NCBI GenBank assembly: GCA_026075535.2
Contig: AP026545.1
Coordinates: 4,030,001-4,094,000, forward strand
Direction of reading: 5' to 3'
Source: Tricholoma matsutake
Lineage: Eukaryota; Basidiomycota; Agaricomycetes; Agaricales; Tricholomataceae
Length of the DNA: 64,000 nt
The translations under genes were made by a program, and so were the position numbers. Below are positions 23,761-33,701 of this stretch, in pieces (positions within the stretch are counted from its first letter, which is position 1; every line of letters starts with the position of its first letter). Below the pieces are notes generated by a model. That model was not told where the DNA came from and ran no database searches. It worked only from the letters and a program-made list of their open reading frames with translations.

Positions 23761-24127
23761 CTGCAGATGCTTTTCTTTCTTTTATTTTTGTTTTTGTTTT
23801 GTTTTACTTTTACTTTTATTACATGTTGTACATAACACATACATTATGACATAGTCAGTAGATAGTATTGGTCCCATAACTGGTCCTGACCAGTGTTGAA
23901 CTGGTTAGGACTGGGTCCAGTGTAAGACTGGTCAGAACTGGTGAGTAAACCGCAGACAAACTGTGATAAACCAGTTTATCGCGGTTTCGGCCATGGTTTT
24001 GTTGTATATAGAAAAATATATAACTGGTTCAGTTTGCGGTTTTGGCCTGAGAGGCCAAATAACCAGACCAAACTGGACCTTAAAGCACTACTTACAACAA
24101 TGATGGCCACCACCACCACCACCATGA

Positions 24128-24269
24128 CAGCACCCCCAACCACTGCCGTGAGCAACTGCTTGCAGGGTGGAAATGGGGAGCAATGAGACAGGTTGACACA
24201 GCACCCCCAACCACTGCCATGAGCAACTGCTCACAGGGTGGAAATGGGGAGCAATGAGACAGGTTGACA
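24128..24269 (+). repeat. 71-bp tandem duplication in K
   Basis: Two adjacent units (24128-24198 and 24199-24269), starting CAGCACCCCCAACCACTGCC and ending GAGACAGGTTGACA, differ at a few bases. Each carries one GAGCAACTGCT palindromic motif. Confidence 0.85.
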
Positions 24270-24362
24270 ATGCCACTGGACAGGGAAGGAGAGGGGGATG
24301 AATGATAATGACATGGGCGATGGTGATGACAAAGAGCATGGTGGTGAGGGGAAGCAAAAAAA

Positions 24363-24392
24363 GGCCCAAGAGACATCAGTGTCTCTTGGGCC
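24363..24392. repeat. Perfect 13-bp-arm hairpin in K (right module)
   Basis: GGCCCAAGAGACA, a 4-nt loop TCAG, then TGTCTCTTGGGCC: the arms are perfectly complementary. It is followed by ACAG|GTAAGT and a T-rich tract ending TTTTAG, the same arrangement as in the left module. Confidence 0.85.
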
Positions 24393-24560
24393 ACAGGTAA
24401 GTTTTTTTCTTTTCATTTCCTTGTTACAAACCAATATGATTTTAGGTAGTGATTTTACTATTGACAATGATGACTGGCATCCCCTGATCCACCCCCACTA
24501 CTGCTGCGAGCCCCTGCTCATGGGGTGGTTAGGTGGAGGGGATGATGATGGGACAAGGAT

Positions 24561-24567
24561 GGGGATG

Positions 24568-24601
<34 letters not shown>

Positions 24602-24610
24602 TGGGGAAAG
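24561..24610 (+). repeat. GGGACA microsatellite, G-quadruplex-like
   Basis: GGGGATGGGG is followed by five ACAGGG units (24571-24600) and ATGGGG. The plus strand has more than six closely spaced runs of three or four G, a classic G-quadruplex motif. Confidence 0.8.
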
Positions 24611-27600
24611 GGAGGATGAGCCAGCCACCACCAGGTGCGATGGGGAGCAGCAGCAGAGATGATGGGACAAGGACACAGGAACATGGAGGGCCAGATGACA
24701 GGCATGAGGATGAGGACAGTGACAAGGATAATGCAAGGATGAGGACAGAGAGGCACTTGCCACAATGGGAAGGGGAGGGGAATGACAATGACAACAAAGC
24801 GACAGTGGGGAAGGTGGGGCCAATGGGATGGCAGGGAGGATGGGGAGGACATGATGGGACTATGACAACAACAGGGTGATGATGCCCACATTGCAACCCC
24901 CTCCCCTGCATTTTGCATGGGGGCAGGTTTTTCTCTTTTTAGTATTGTATACAATTATTATATAAATAAATCCTGCCATCGCTCATCTCGAGCGGGTCCT
25001 TTTTTTGCATGTGAATGTAAATCAATAAGTAACACAAGGCTTGCATCATTCAAAACTGTAGCTTAGGTATATATGGGTTAGTCAAGGGGTTATACAATAC
25101 AAATACAGGATATTTAACAACATAGAACATCAAATACAAGGCAAAAATGTTGTCAAAACTATGGTGTATATACATGGTGTCACACCTGCAGTGTTTCATG
25201 ACAGACCATGGTAAAAACCTGTCACTGCAGTTGTGGTGTTAGGATGGGTTTGGTGTGTGAAAATTTACCCATGGTGTGACCCGTGCTACACCCTAGTCAT
25301 AACTGAGCCATCTAACAAGGTACTGTTTTCCATGCCCATGTGTTCATTGATCAATAATCTTGTTGATATAGTACTCAGCTTCCCTGTCCTCTGTCACAAT
25401 TGGACCAGGCCTTTCCAGTGCATGCAAGGGAAAAAGTTTGTCATCATTGTTGAAACATGGGTGAAGGAGGGAGGGGTGGAAGGTTTAATGTATCTTGCTG
25501 AAGTGCAGGAGACACAGGGTGTAGGTGGATGCCTCTGGGAATGCTGTGGTGACTTCAAATGGTCTGTCAAATCTAAGCATAAATTTTGTGACACATCCAT
25601 CCTTCTTCTGCATGTAGTCTCATTGCTGGTGTGCTGTTGCAAGCAGTACTCAATCTCCTACTTTGAACACAGGGTCTGGAGATTGGTCCTTATTGGCATG
25701 GTGCATTTGGCTGATTTTTGTGGTGGTGAGGGAGTCTCTAGCCTCAAGGAGGTTGGTGGTAAGCTGTGCCATCATAGTGTGTGCAGCATCTTCTACATCA
25801 AAAGTTGGGCAGGGAGGTGTCGAGGTTGTGTCTCCATCTGGATCAGGTGTCATGGTGTTGATGAGAGGGGGAATGAGGTGTGGGGAATGCCCAGATTTGA
25901 GTGAGAATGGAGAGAAACCTGTAGATGCATTTACTGTATTCATTATGTCAAAACAAACTCTTGGTAATGCTTTCACCCAGCCTGTTTGATTCCATTCCAT
26001 ATGAAAATGCAGTGCCTGTACCACAGTTTTGTTTGAGCATTTGGACACGCCATTGGTTTGTGGGTGGAAGGCCATTGACAACCTGTGCTTGATGCCTGAG
26101 AGTTTCATTAATACTTTCCAGAAGTGGGAGACAAAGGGTTTATCTCTGTCGGTGATAAGTTCCTGAGGGCAGGCATTTTCACAGAACCATTTATTGAAGA
26201 AAGTGGTGGCAAATTCTCCAGCAGTGATGTTTGTGTTGCATGGGACTATTTGAATATTGGCACCTAGTCTGTCAGTCATTGTCACGATGGCATCAAAACC
26301 TTCATCCTTCAGGAGTGGTCCAATGAAATCAATAGCTACTGAGTTTGAAACCTCTATTGGGGATTGGTAGTGGGTGCAATGGACCCGCTGGTTTTGATGT
26401 TTGGCTTTTGTTCCATTGACATTCTATGCAAGAAGGAACATAGGCATTGATGAGATCATGGCACATATTTGGCCAGTAAAAGCCATTCTGGAGTGTGTGG
26501 TATGATTTATCCATTCTGAAATGGCCAAGGTTGTTGTGGGCCAGGTGGAAAAGGTTTTCATGAAGGTGTTTGTTGTTGGGGATAATTAGTCGGGATCCAA
26601 TGAATATCAATCTGTTATGAGATGTAATATCTAACTTTTGATTGACAACACCTCTAGCAAGGTCCACAGCCAGTGCCTTGCACCATGGGTCAGTGTGGTA
26701 GCCATCCTTGATGTCCTGGAGAAAGAATGGGTCTGATCTAATTTCAAAAATGCTGGCAACAATACTGGTCTTATTGTCAGCAGTGTTGGGTAATCTGGAC
26801 AAGGTGACACAGTTATCATCTCTGTTGATGTAGTGGATGGTACAGTCATATTGCAAATGTACTCCATCCACCTAGCTTGTCGTTTTGATAGTTCTTTCTG
26901 CCCTTCAAAATTTTGGAGGGTCTGGGTGGTCAGTGCAAATGGTGATGTGTGAGCCCAGAAGGTCACTCCTCCATTTCTTAAGGGCATGGATGATCACTAA
27001 CATCTCCTGTTTGTGTATGGGGTAGTGCAGTTCAGCACTGGGCAGCTGTCAACTTTTGAAAGCCACCGGTCTGACTGTTTCCAAGGTTGGCCTGAATAAC
27101 AACACAACTCCTGTGTGTCTTTGGCTGGCATCACAGGTAACATAAATTTTGTTGTCACCAGGATTTTGGTGGTCAATCATTGTAAGGCAGTCACATGAGA
27201 CAATGAGGGCTTTGATAGCTTGGAAGGTGTCATGATGTTCTGTGGTCCAGGGAGGGAAGATAGTGTTGCACTCCTTATGCGTTAAAGGCATCAATACTGT
27301 TGCATGTTCTGCCAGTGCAGGGAGAAAGGCTGAAATGTACTGCACAAGACCAAGGAAGTGACGGACTTCCTTAGCATTGGTAGGTGTGGGCCAGTTGAGG
27401 ATGGATTTGAGTTTTGAACTGTCTGCTTCAATTCCATGTTGTGAGATGGTGTGTCCAAGGAAATTCAATTTGGTGTTAAATAAGTGGGATTTCTTTGATG
27501 AGCAATAAAGGTGTGTGGTTCATAAGGCTTTGAGGACCAGGGCAATGCTGATGTGTTGCAGGGGAGTTACAGAGGCTCATAGGCATCACCACTCACTCCC

Positions 27601-28276
27601 ATAGGCCAAAATGGGTGAGCGTAGCAGTATATTTAATGTGGTCAGGATGTATGAGTGTTTGGAAAAATGAGTTGGTCATATCAATCTTGCCCCATATTTT
27701 TCCCTTGGTGCAGTCTGCAAGGATGTCATCTATTCATGGTAGTGGGTAGTAGTCGGGGACTGTGGCCTGGTTTAGCTTTCTGTAATCATTTACCCATTGG
27801 GGTAGAACAGTGATGTCTGACTTAGGGATAATGAATGAGGGTGACATGTACTGGGGTGAAGAAGGTCAAGTGTGGCCAGCGGCATAGTGTTGGCCTATTA
27901 AGGCTTTCCACCCTTCATGATATTTATGAGGACAGGAATATGCATGAGCTGTTGATATGGTGGTGCCCAGTTCTATTTCTATGTGATGATATACGTCCTT
28001 GGGCAAGTTGGGAATGTGAGGGATGTCAGATGGGAATTGGTCTGCATATTTCTTTTTCAGTTTTTCATCCAGTTTCTTTAGCCTTGATTCTGCTGCAAGT
28101 TGTTCAATGCACATCTTAATGATGCCAATGATGTTGCAGTTACCCATGGTGTGTGGTCCCATGTTGAACTTAGTGTGGTGTTCATTGAAGGGTAGAAGTA
28201 GTTTGCAATGCACAAGTTTGTGCAGATTCTGAACCTTTGTGTGGCTCTCTTTCAGGAGGCATACCTCACATCGGGG

Positions 28277-29131
28277 TCATACTGCAGGAGGAATTGGGAT
28301 TTTCATATGTGCTTTCACTGGGTCAGAAGGGTCCTGTAGGTCGGAACCTGATTCTTTAGCTATCACTGTGCATAGTTCTGCATCAACCACAATTTTGTTT
28401 CTTACTAGGAAGTTGAGTCTGAGGATGAGATCTGTCTGAAGGTTGGGACAAATGGTTGCATTGAGTGTCTGTGATTTCCAGTGGGCATCAGGCAAGATTA
28501 CATTCAGTCTACAGTAATGCATTAATTGTACAGGTTGAGGCTTTGGTTGACCAGAGACAAAGGTGGTGGACACGGTGAGAGAGTTAAAAAGCTTGCAAGG
28601 TTTGAGGCCATAGAGTTCAGTGGCATATTCAGATATCAGAACTGGGGATGCACCATGGTCAATTAGCACTTGCATCAGTGAGGGTGCACAAGTGAAAGGT
28701 GCATCAATACAACAATCCTGCCAGAGGTGTTTGGGGAGTGGGGGTAAGGGAGATGGGGTCATGTACTCATTGAATTCATTGGAGTCAACAAGGTCTTCAT
28801 CAACAAAGTCCTCATCCAGGCCAGCACCAAAGACAGCACTGACTACGGTCACATTGCAGGCTTTGAAGGCAGCTTTGGCATGTAGAGCACCAGCAGGGGT
28901 GACTTTCTTACAGGTCTCCAATGTTGGCCTTTCACCTGTGCAGGTGCATGAGAAGTGCCCGGCATAGAAAATCCTACACTTGTAACAGCCCTGGTGGAGG
29001 TCAAGTAGGTCCTTCTCTGCCTGCATGAGCTTGGGGAGGGTGATAAACCCAATGAGAGGGGTAGTTGTATTTGGGGTGGTTGCATTCAAGGACACATTTG
29101 TGGTGGGTCCAGTGAATGGCGCAGTGTGCAT
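28277..29131 (-). pseudogene. gag: C-terminal gag and protease of element H
   Basis: This 284-residue open frame has a zinc knuckle of the fungal gypsy type (CYKCRIFYAGHFSCTC) at about residues 50-65, a Pro/Glu-rich linker, and an aspartic protease-like segment VLIDHGASPVLISE near residue 160. It probably lacks its N-terminal part because the element is truncated at about 29134. It ends at a stop just before the RT region. Confidence 0.75.
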
Positions 29132-29134
29132 GTT

Positions 29135-29263
29135 GCAGTATGGACTGGTCCTATGCAGTCCAGGACCAGTCCATCAATATCTGGGTCAGTCCTGGACCGG
29201 TTGTGGTTCCAGTTGCCCCATTTAGACATAAAAAACTGGACTGAACCAGACCTTAAAATGCTA
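29135..29263. mobile_element. hAT-like element end (G-family remnant)
   Basis: The segment ends with GGACTGAACCAGACCTTAAAATGCTA, matching the right terminal repeat of G1/G2 with one change in TTAAAGCACTA. The subterminal ACTGG/CCAGT motifs are also shared. No left end or duplication was found, so it is a truncated copy lying between H and C. Confidence 0.6.
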
Positions 29264-29503
29264 AGTAAAAACAAGGTTTTGTTTGGGTATGAATCATAGT
29301 GGCATTCATGGTCTCTGGGATTAGACTCGTGAGTTTCCAACATGGTTTCCATGCATGGAACAATAGGGTGTTTTACATTGCAGTTTTTTGGCCATTTTTT
29401 ATAGAGATTCTGATCAGATGTCAAACATATGTTTTTTGTAAAAATAAGTGGCCTCTAAGGTTGCCCTTATAGTAGAAAACTCTCTCTCCTAAGGCCCAAA
29501 ATC

Positions 29504-31713
29504 ATGAATGTGCAGCCCAAGATAGGCAGGTATGGAGTGGATGACACTTCCCAAAGCTCCATAGACTTCCTACACACTATTCCTGACAGTCCCACCTTCA
29601 GTATGCTGCCATTTTCACTTAATGCACCCCCTAGCGCCATGGACGCATCAGAATGCCTCAACATGCTTGAAAGTGATGTTACCGGAATGTGCGCGCAAAT
29701 TGATTCACTTAAATCTATGATCAAAAACTTTGTCAGAACCCTTCAGACTAGCTCCACAACCAATGTTCCCCCCATTGCAACTCCAAGCACGCCCAATAAT
29801 GACATGCCACCTAACATGCCCAGATCAAACTGTCCCCCCCCCCCCACCAAATTTAATGGTGCACATGTGCAGGGGTGTGCATTTCTTAATTCCTGTGAGT
29901 TGTACATCAGTCTCCAGTCACATCAATTTGTCGACAATGCTGCAAACATTTATTGGGCCTTCACATACATGAAATCTGAATGTGCCTATCTCTACATGGA
30001 CCATATTCTGTGCCAAACTAAAGAGCTTGGTTCTCTACCTTTCTCTGCTTGGGGTGACTTTTGAGCAGAGTTTGTATGCCACTTCTGTCCCCTCAATTAT
30101 GATAGGTCCACCTTGTTGTTCAAGCTTGGAGAACACATCTACAATTGTTGTCAAAGCTCTATGAGTCTCTACAAACTTCTATGAAGCTCTACAAACCCAT
30201 ATGAACCCCTCCAAAGTTCTATGAACATGTACAAACCTCTACAAAGTCACAAAAATGCTTCAAAATTCTTTGTGTGCCTTCAGCCACTGTAATACAATTC
30301 CCCTGACCTTTGGACACATGTTCCACACTTGCTACACATTGCCACATTGCATGCCAAGCACACCAGACATGAGGAGACAAGACATTTCACTTTTTAGGAC
30401 ACATTGCAGTGTTTTTGACATTTCCATGATATATTGGAACAATAGGACAAGTACCTTTGATATACTATGCTTCTACACATTTCCCCTCACATCATTTCTC
30501 ATTTATTTTGTGATTTGGATACTTCTTTATTGTCTTATACCTTGCCTCATGGGAGCCTCATGGCCTTATTTCCTTTTTAGTACTATTTCCCCAAAACTTA
30601 TATAGTCTTGTACTACTATGCAACATGGGAGAAGAACATAGTGTTGCATCAGGCCCTTGTATATTGTATTAGTCTGACTGAGGAGTTTCCCTCTTGAGTT
30701 CCAGCACCTCATCTTAGCTCTAAAGTTCTGTGAATCATTGCAAACTTCTTCAAAATTTGTCATACCATCTCTAAACTCTCTCCTATCATCTCAATCATCT
30801 CTTGTCACCTTCGACTCCCATCACCCTTTTGTACTATCCACACCTTATTCTCGTCACTATCCTTGAAAATTTTTAAAACAACTTTGCACACACTTGAAAT
30901 TCTTCGAACTTCTTCACAAGCTTTTGCAGTACTTTGTACAGCACATCACATTCATGTTCATTGCTGATGGCAATATTTAGCACCACCTCACACCCCTCCT
31001 CTGACTTGTGTTATACCATCTGAGACCTATTTGTGGGTTTTGCTTGGGTTTCTGGGTCGAGTATCATCAACGAGCGCCACCAAGCAGTGACATGGCTTGA
31101 GTCATTCTCTTACCATCAGGCACATCAATCTGTGGACAATTATATCGATGAGTTTAAGGATTTGGTGCACATGGCAGGATATGGGAGTGGGCTACCAGTT
31201 GTGGTTCAGTTCTGACAGGGCCTCAATTGAATTGAGAGATTCAGGACCAGATTGCACAGATGTTGGAAGGGCACCTGGCAGATGATGATATCTACACTTG
31301 GTATGAAGCTGCTTCACTCTGTGATGAGAACCGACTCACAAATGCGGTGTTTAACACTGGACTCCATGCTCCAACTACTACTCATGCACCCTACACCTTC
31401 AATTGAACCCTTCCCCAGTGTAACCCCATTCCTGTCTGTCAGACTCCCACACCAGCCATCAATGTCCTGGTACCAATGGATGTTGATGCAGCCCATAGCC
31501 ACGCATGTAGGTTGAATCTCTGCTACCACTGTGGGGAAACTGGACAGATGTCCCCATTGTCAGGATATTTGCATGCTCACCCCTGAGGGGCAAGATGAAC
31601 TCCTCCAGGACCTGTTGGCACTTGTAGATGTCGAGGAAGCAAAGGACCAGGTTGCAGAGGAGATCAAGTCAGAAGTTGTAGAGGAGCAGGATTTTTCTAT
31701 TTGCAACGAGTGA
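29504..31713 (+). pseudogene. gag: gag of element C, split by L1
   Basis: The capsid region runs 29504-30099 and resumes at about 31070 after L1. The zinc knuckle region near 31520 (LCYHCGE) is damaged by a small deletion. A deletion before the C-tract and a longer tract (12 C) compensate each other in frame. TGA codons occur at 30062-30064 and 31404-31406, the latter shared with A and B. The end (TGA at 31711-31713) overlaps the pol frame as in A and B. Confidence 0.78.
30100..31069 (+). mobile_element. Solo-LTR-like insertion L1 in C
   Basis: It starts TGATAGGTCC and ends GTATCATCA (TG...CA), flanked by ATTA (30096-30099) and ACGA (31070-31073), both one transition or transversion away from the ATGA seen in A and B at this place. 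It shares both ends and scattered CTCTACAAAC-type repeats with L2. No coding sequence. It most likely is a solo LTR of an otherwise unseen retrotransposon. Confidence 0.6.
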
Positions 31714-32390
31714 ATCATTTGCCCTTGCTGCCTGTCCATAACCACTTTGAAGTTTTGTCAGTTGAACTCCCAGAGGATGAATCTAATTCCATGACTGTTC
31801 CCCTCTCTGACCCTTCAAAGTTGGCTGAAGATGTACCTGCTCTTCCTATCTCTCCCTCTTCCCCATGCCCCAGAATTAAATCATGGGAGTGCAAACTACC
31901 ATGCAAATATATTGTTGCATCCACTCCCTCAACACATTCCTTGAATCTAGCAATCAAACTACAGACTACCAACACTGGACAGATACTCCATGTCTCTGCA
32001 CTCCTGGACTCTGGTGCAACTGGTTTCTTCATTGATGCCCATCTTGCACAACAACATTGCCTGAATACTCGCTCACTCTTATGTCTGACCTGTTTATAAT
32101 GTGGATGGGTCCCCAAACGAAGCTGGTGCCATCTGAGAGGTTGTAGACCTGGTCCTCCATTACAAAGATCATAGTGAGCATGCCCTTTTTGCTGTCACTC
32201 AGTTAGGAAAGCAGAAGGTGATCTTGGGCTATCCATGGCTTCGAGACCATAACCCAGAGGTCAACTGGCGTACCAGGGAGGTTACAATGAGCTGGTGTCC
32301 ATCCCACTGTCACACTTGTTTCATGGAAGCCAGACAAGAACACCATGGACAAAGGGCCTCAGTACAACACACTCAGAAGTGTCATGCCAG

Positions 32391-33701
32391 TGATAGGTCA
32401 ACCTGGTCGTTCAAGCTCAGAAAACACATCTACAATCGTTGTCAAAGCTCTACAAACCCATATGAACCCCTCCGAAGCTCTACGAAGCTCTACAAACCTC
32501 TACAAAGTCACAAGAATGCTTCGAAATTCTTCGCAACACCTTGAACCTCTTTGTATGCCTTCGGCTGCCATAATACAATTCCCCCAACCTTCATACAGCT
32601 CAGGATATACACTTGGAACATCATCGATGGGTTCTGAACCAGTTTTGAGCAATATCACAGCAATATTGGCCTTTGAACAAGTCCGATATTTCCTCGACTG
32701 ACTTTGAAAATCATCGAACATCAAAAATTGACATCGGACACTATATCGCTATCCAAATGGTCATCGCACACATGCCAGACATATCCCCTACCATTGTCAA
32801 ACAATATCGCACTGATTTTGAACCACGAACAAAGTCTGAAGAAACTTTGAAAAACTTTGGAAAACCTTAGAACCTTGAAAAACATCTTTGGACACAGTAT
32901 TTCCTATTTGAACAATCTTTGGATGCATGCTGGACACATGGGACACTATCTCGAGTATATCAAACACATTTTGACTGCATGTGCATGCATACAATCCACT
33001 CAAAGTAGTTTCTGATGTTTTATTCAATTTATAACAAGGACCGTCCACTTTTAGCTATTCTTTCTTATTATTTCTTCATCATGTGTTATATTCACCCTTT
33101 CTAGTCTTGCTTTATTGTTCTGTTATACTTCTATTATCTTTTGCCTCAAGTTTTCCACATGTTTGCCTCATGTTCTCTAGCCTTTTTAGGTAGTTTCTTT
33201 ATTTTATATAAAAAGATGTACTAGATACAAAGAAAAACAAGAAAGTCGTCATCTTCCTCCCAGATCACAGTGATTTGAGAGTTCAGTTTAGTCTTATTCA
33301 GTCCAAAGTTTGGTGTTTTATGCTAAACTTCCTCAAAATTCCTCAAAATTCCTTGCATTATGCTATTTTCGCTCTTGTTTCCCTCGATTTGCCTTTGCTT
33401 TGCTTCTACTACTCATCTAGCCCCCCAATCTTGTGTCCAAACATATTTGCGCACTCGAAATTCCTTGAAACTTCTCTGAAAAAACCTTGAAAAATATTGC
33501 AATGTCTCAAAAATCATTGAAAGTCCTCGAAACACATTCTTTTAGCTTTGAACTGCTTTGACAAGCAGTTGTTTTATGACTATTTGACAGTTGGTCTGAC
33601 AGGTGACATCTAGAGGGTCTCACATCCTTCCTCTGACTTGTGTTATACCATCCAAAGCCTTTTTGTGGGTTTTGTTTGGGTTTCCAGGTTGAGCATCATC
33701 A
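32391..33701 (+). mobile_element. Solo-LTR-like insertion L2 in C
   Basis: It starts TGATAGGTCAACC and ends GAGCATCATCA, flanked by CCAG (32387-32390) and CTGG (33702-33705); A and B have CTGG at this site. Its ends match L1. A strong TATA box TATATAAAAA is at 33205-33214, about 500 bp before the right end, as expected for a U3/R boundary. No coding sequence. Confidence 0.65.
33205..33214 (+). promoter_or_regulatory. TATA box in L2
   Basis: TATATAAAAAG is a canonical TATA box inside the L2 insertion and supports its reading as an LTR with its own promoter. Confidence 0.5.

Larger units (their letters stand above)
22459..24090 (+). mobile_element. hAT-like nonautonomous transposon G1, inserted in K
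   Basis: This 1632-bp element has ends TAGCGCTTTAAGGTC and, inverted, TAGTGCTTTAAGGTC, flanked by a perfect 8-bp duplication CTTACAAC (22451-22458, 24091-24098). G2 (62206-63838) is a second copy of almost the same length. Subterminal regions are rich in AACTGGT/ACCAGTT motifs. The interior holds a hairpin (22860-22892), a T-rich splice-like stretch and a degenerate array of palindromic GCGAGCA-CTGCTCGC motifs. There is no recognisable transposase: an 87-codon frame is shared with G2 but is compositionally simple. Confidence 0.88.
22058..25295 (+). mobile_element. hAT-like DNA transposon K, nonautonomous, inserted in H
   Basis: It has terminal inverted repeats TAGGGTGTAGCATGGGT on the left and TAGGGTGTAGCACGGGT as the reverse complement of the right end (16 of 17 match). 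The flanking 8-bp duplication is ACCATAAC (22050-22057) and GTCATAAC (25296-25303), differing by two transitions. Eight-bp duplications and TAGGG-type ends are typical of hAT elements. It interrupts H's chromodomain. Without the nested G1 it is about 1.6 kb. It encodes no recognisable transposase. Inside are two hairpin plus splice-like modules, a 71-bp tandem duplication and a GGGACA microsatellite. Strand is arbitrary. Confidence 0.8.
21978..28262 (-). pseudogene. pol: pol of element H: RT (palm deleted)-RNase H-integrase-chromodomain
   Basis: RT begins with FIIPKSDITVLPQWVNDYRKL near 27800 and continues to a THFGLWEW-like stretch and ATHQ near 27560. The reading then jumps to NFLGHTISQHGIEADSSK near 27460, so about 100 nt or more of the palm, including the YLDD box, are missing. 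Integrase shows an HHCC finger (HLAHNNLGHFRMDKS...CIEC), a DDE core (MTDRLGANIQIVPC, LITDRDKPFVSHFW) and FHPQTNGVSKCSNK, where family members usually have ER. The chromodomain (KQYLVRWLSYG|PESDLWLPQHKLAD) is split by element K at 22057/25296 and rejoins exactly across the 8-bp duplication. It ends at the TAA at 21978-21980. Confidence 0.82.
21772..29134 (-). mobile_element. Ty3/gypsy chromovirus copy H (5'-truncated)
   Basis: This minus-strand gypsy element belongs to a family unlike A/B/C and E. From right to left: C-terminal gag with zinc knuckle and protease (29131-28277), RT (about 28213-27400), RNase H, integrase (about 26870-25650), chromodomain (25303-21978, interrupted by K) and the 3' LTR at 21772-21952. 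The 5' LTR and N-terminal gag are missing; the right end abuts a hAT-type end at 29135-29263. The RT palm with its YxDD has been deleted and stops are frequent, so it is dead. Its LTR resembles solo LTR M in element C. Confidence 0.85.

Noticed and set aside
23172..23840. 222-codon minus-strand open frame in G1 and its counterpart in G2
   Set aside because: Very biased composition (His, Cys, Ser, Pro) from repeats; it overlaps other long frames. G1 and G2 are too alike for conservation to mean selection.
24298..24954. Several long overlapping open frames on both strands in K
   Set aside because: They arise from GGGACA and GGGGAT repeats that lack stops on many frames; no protein motif.
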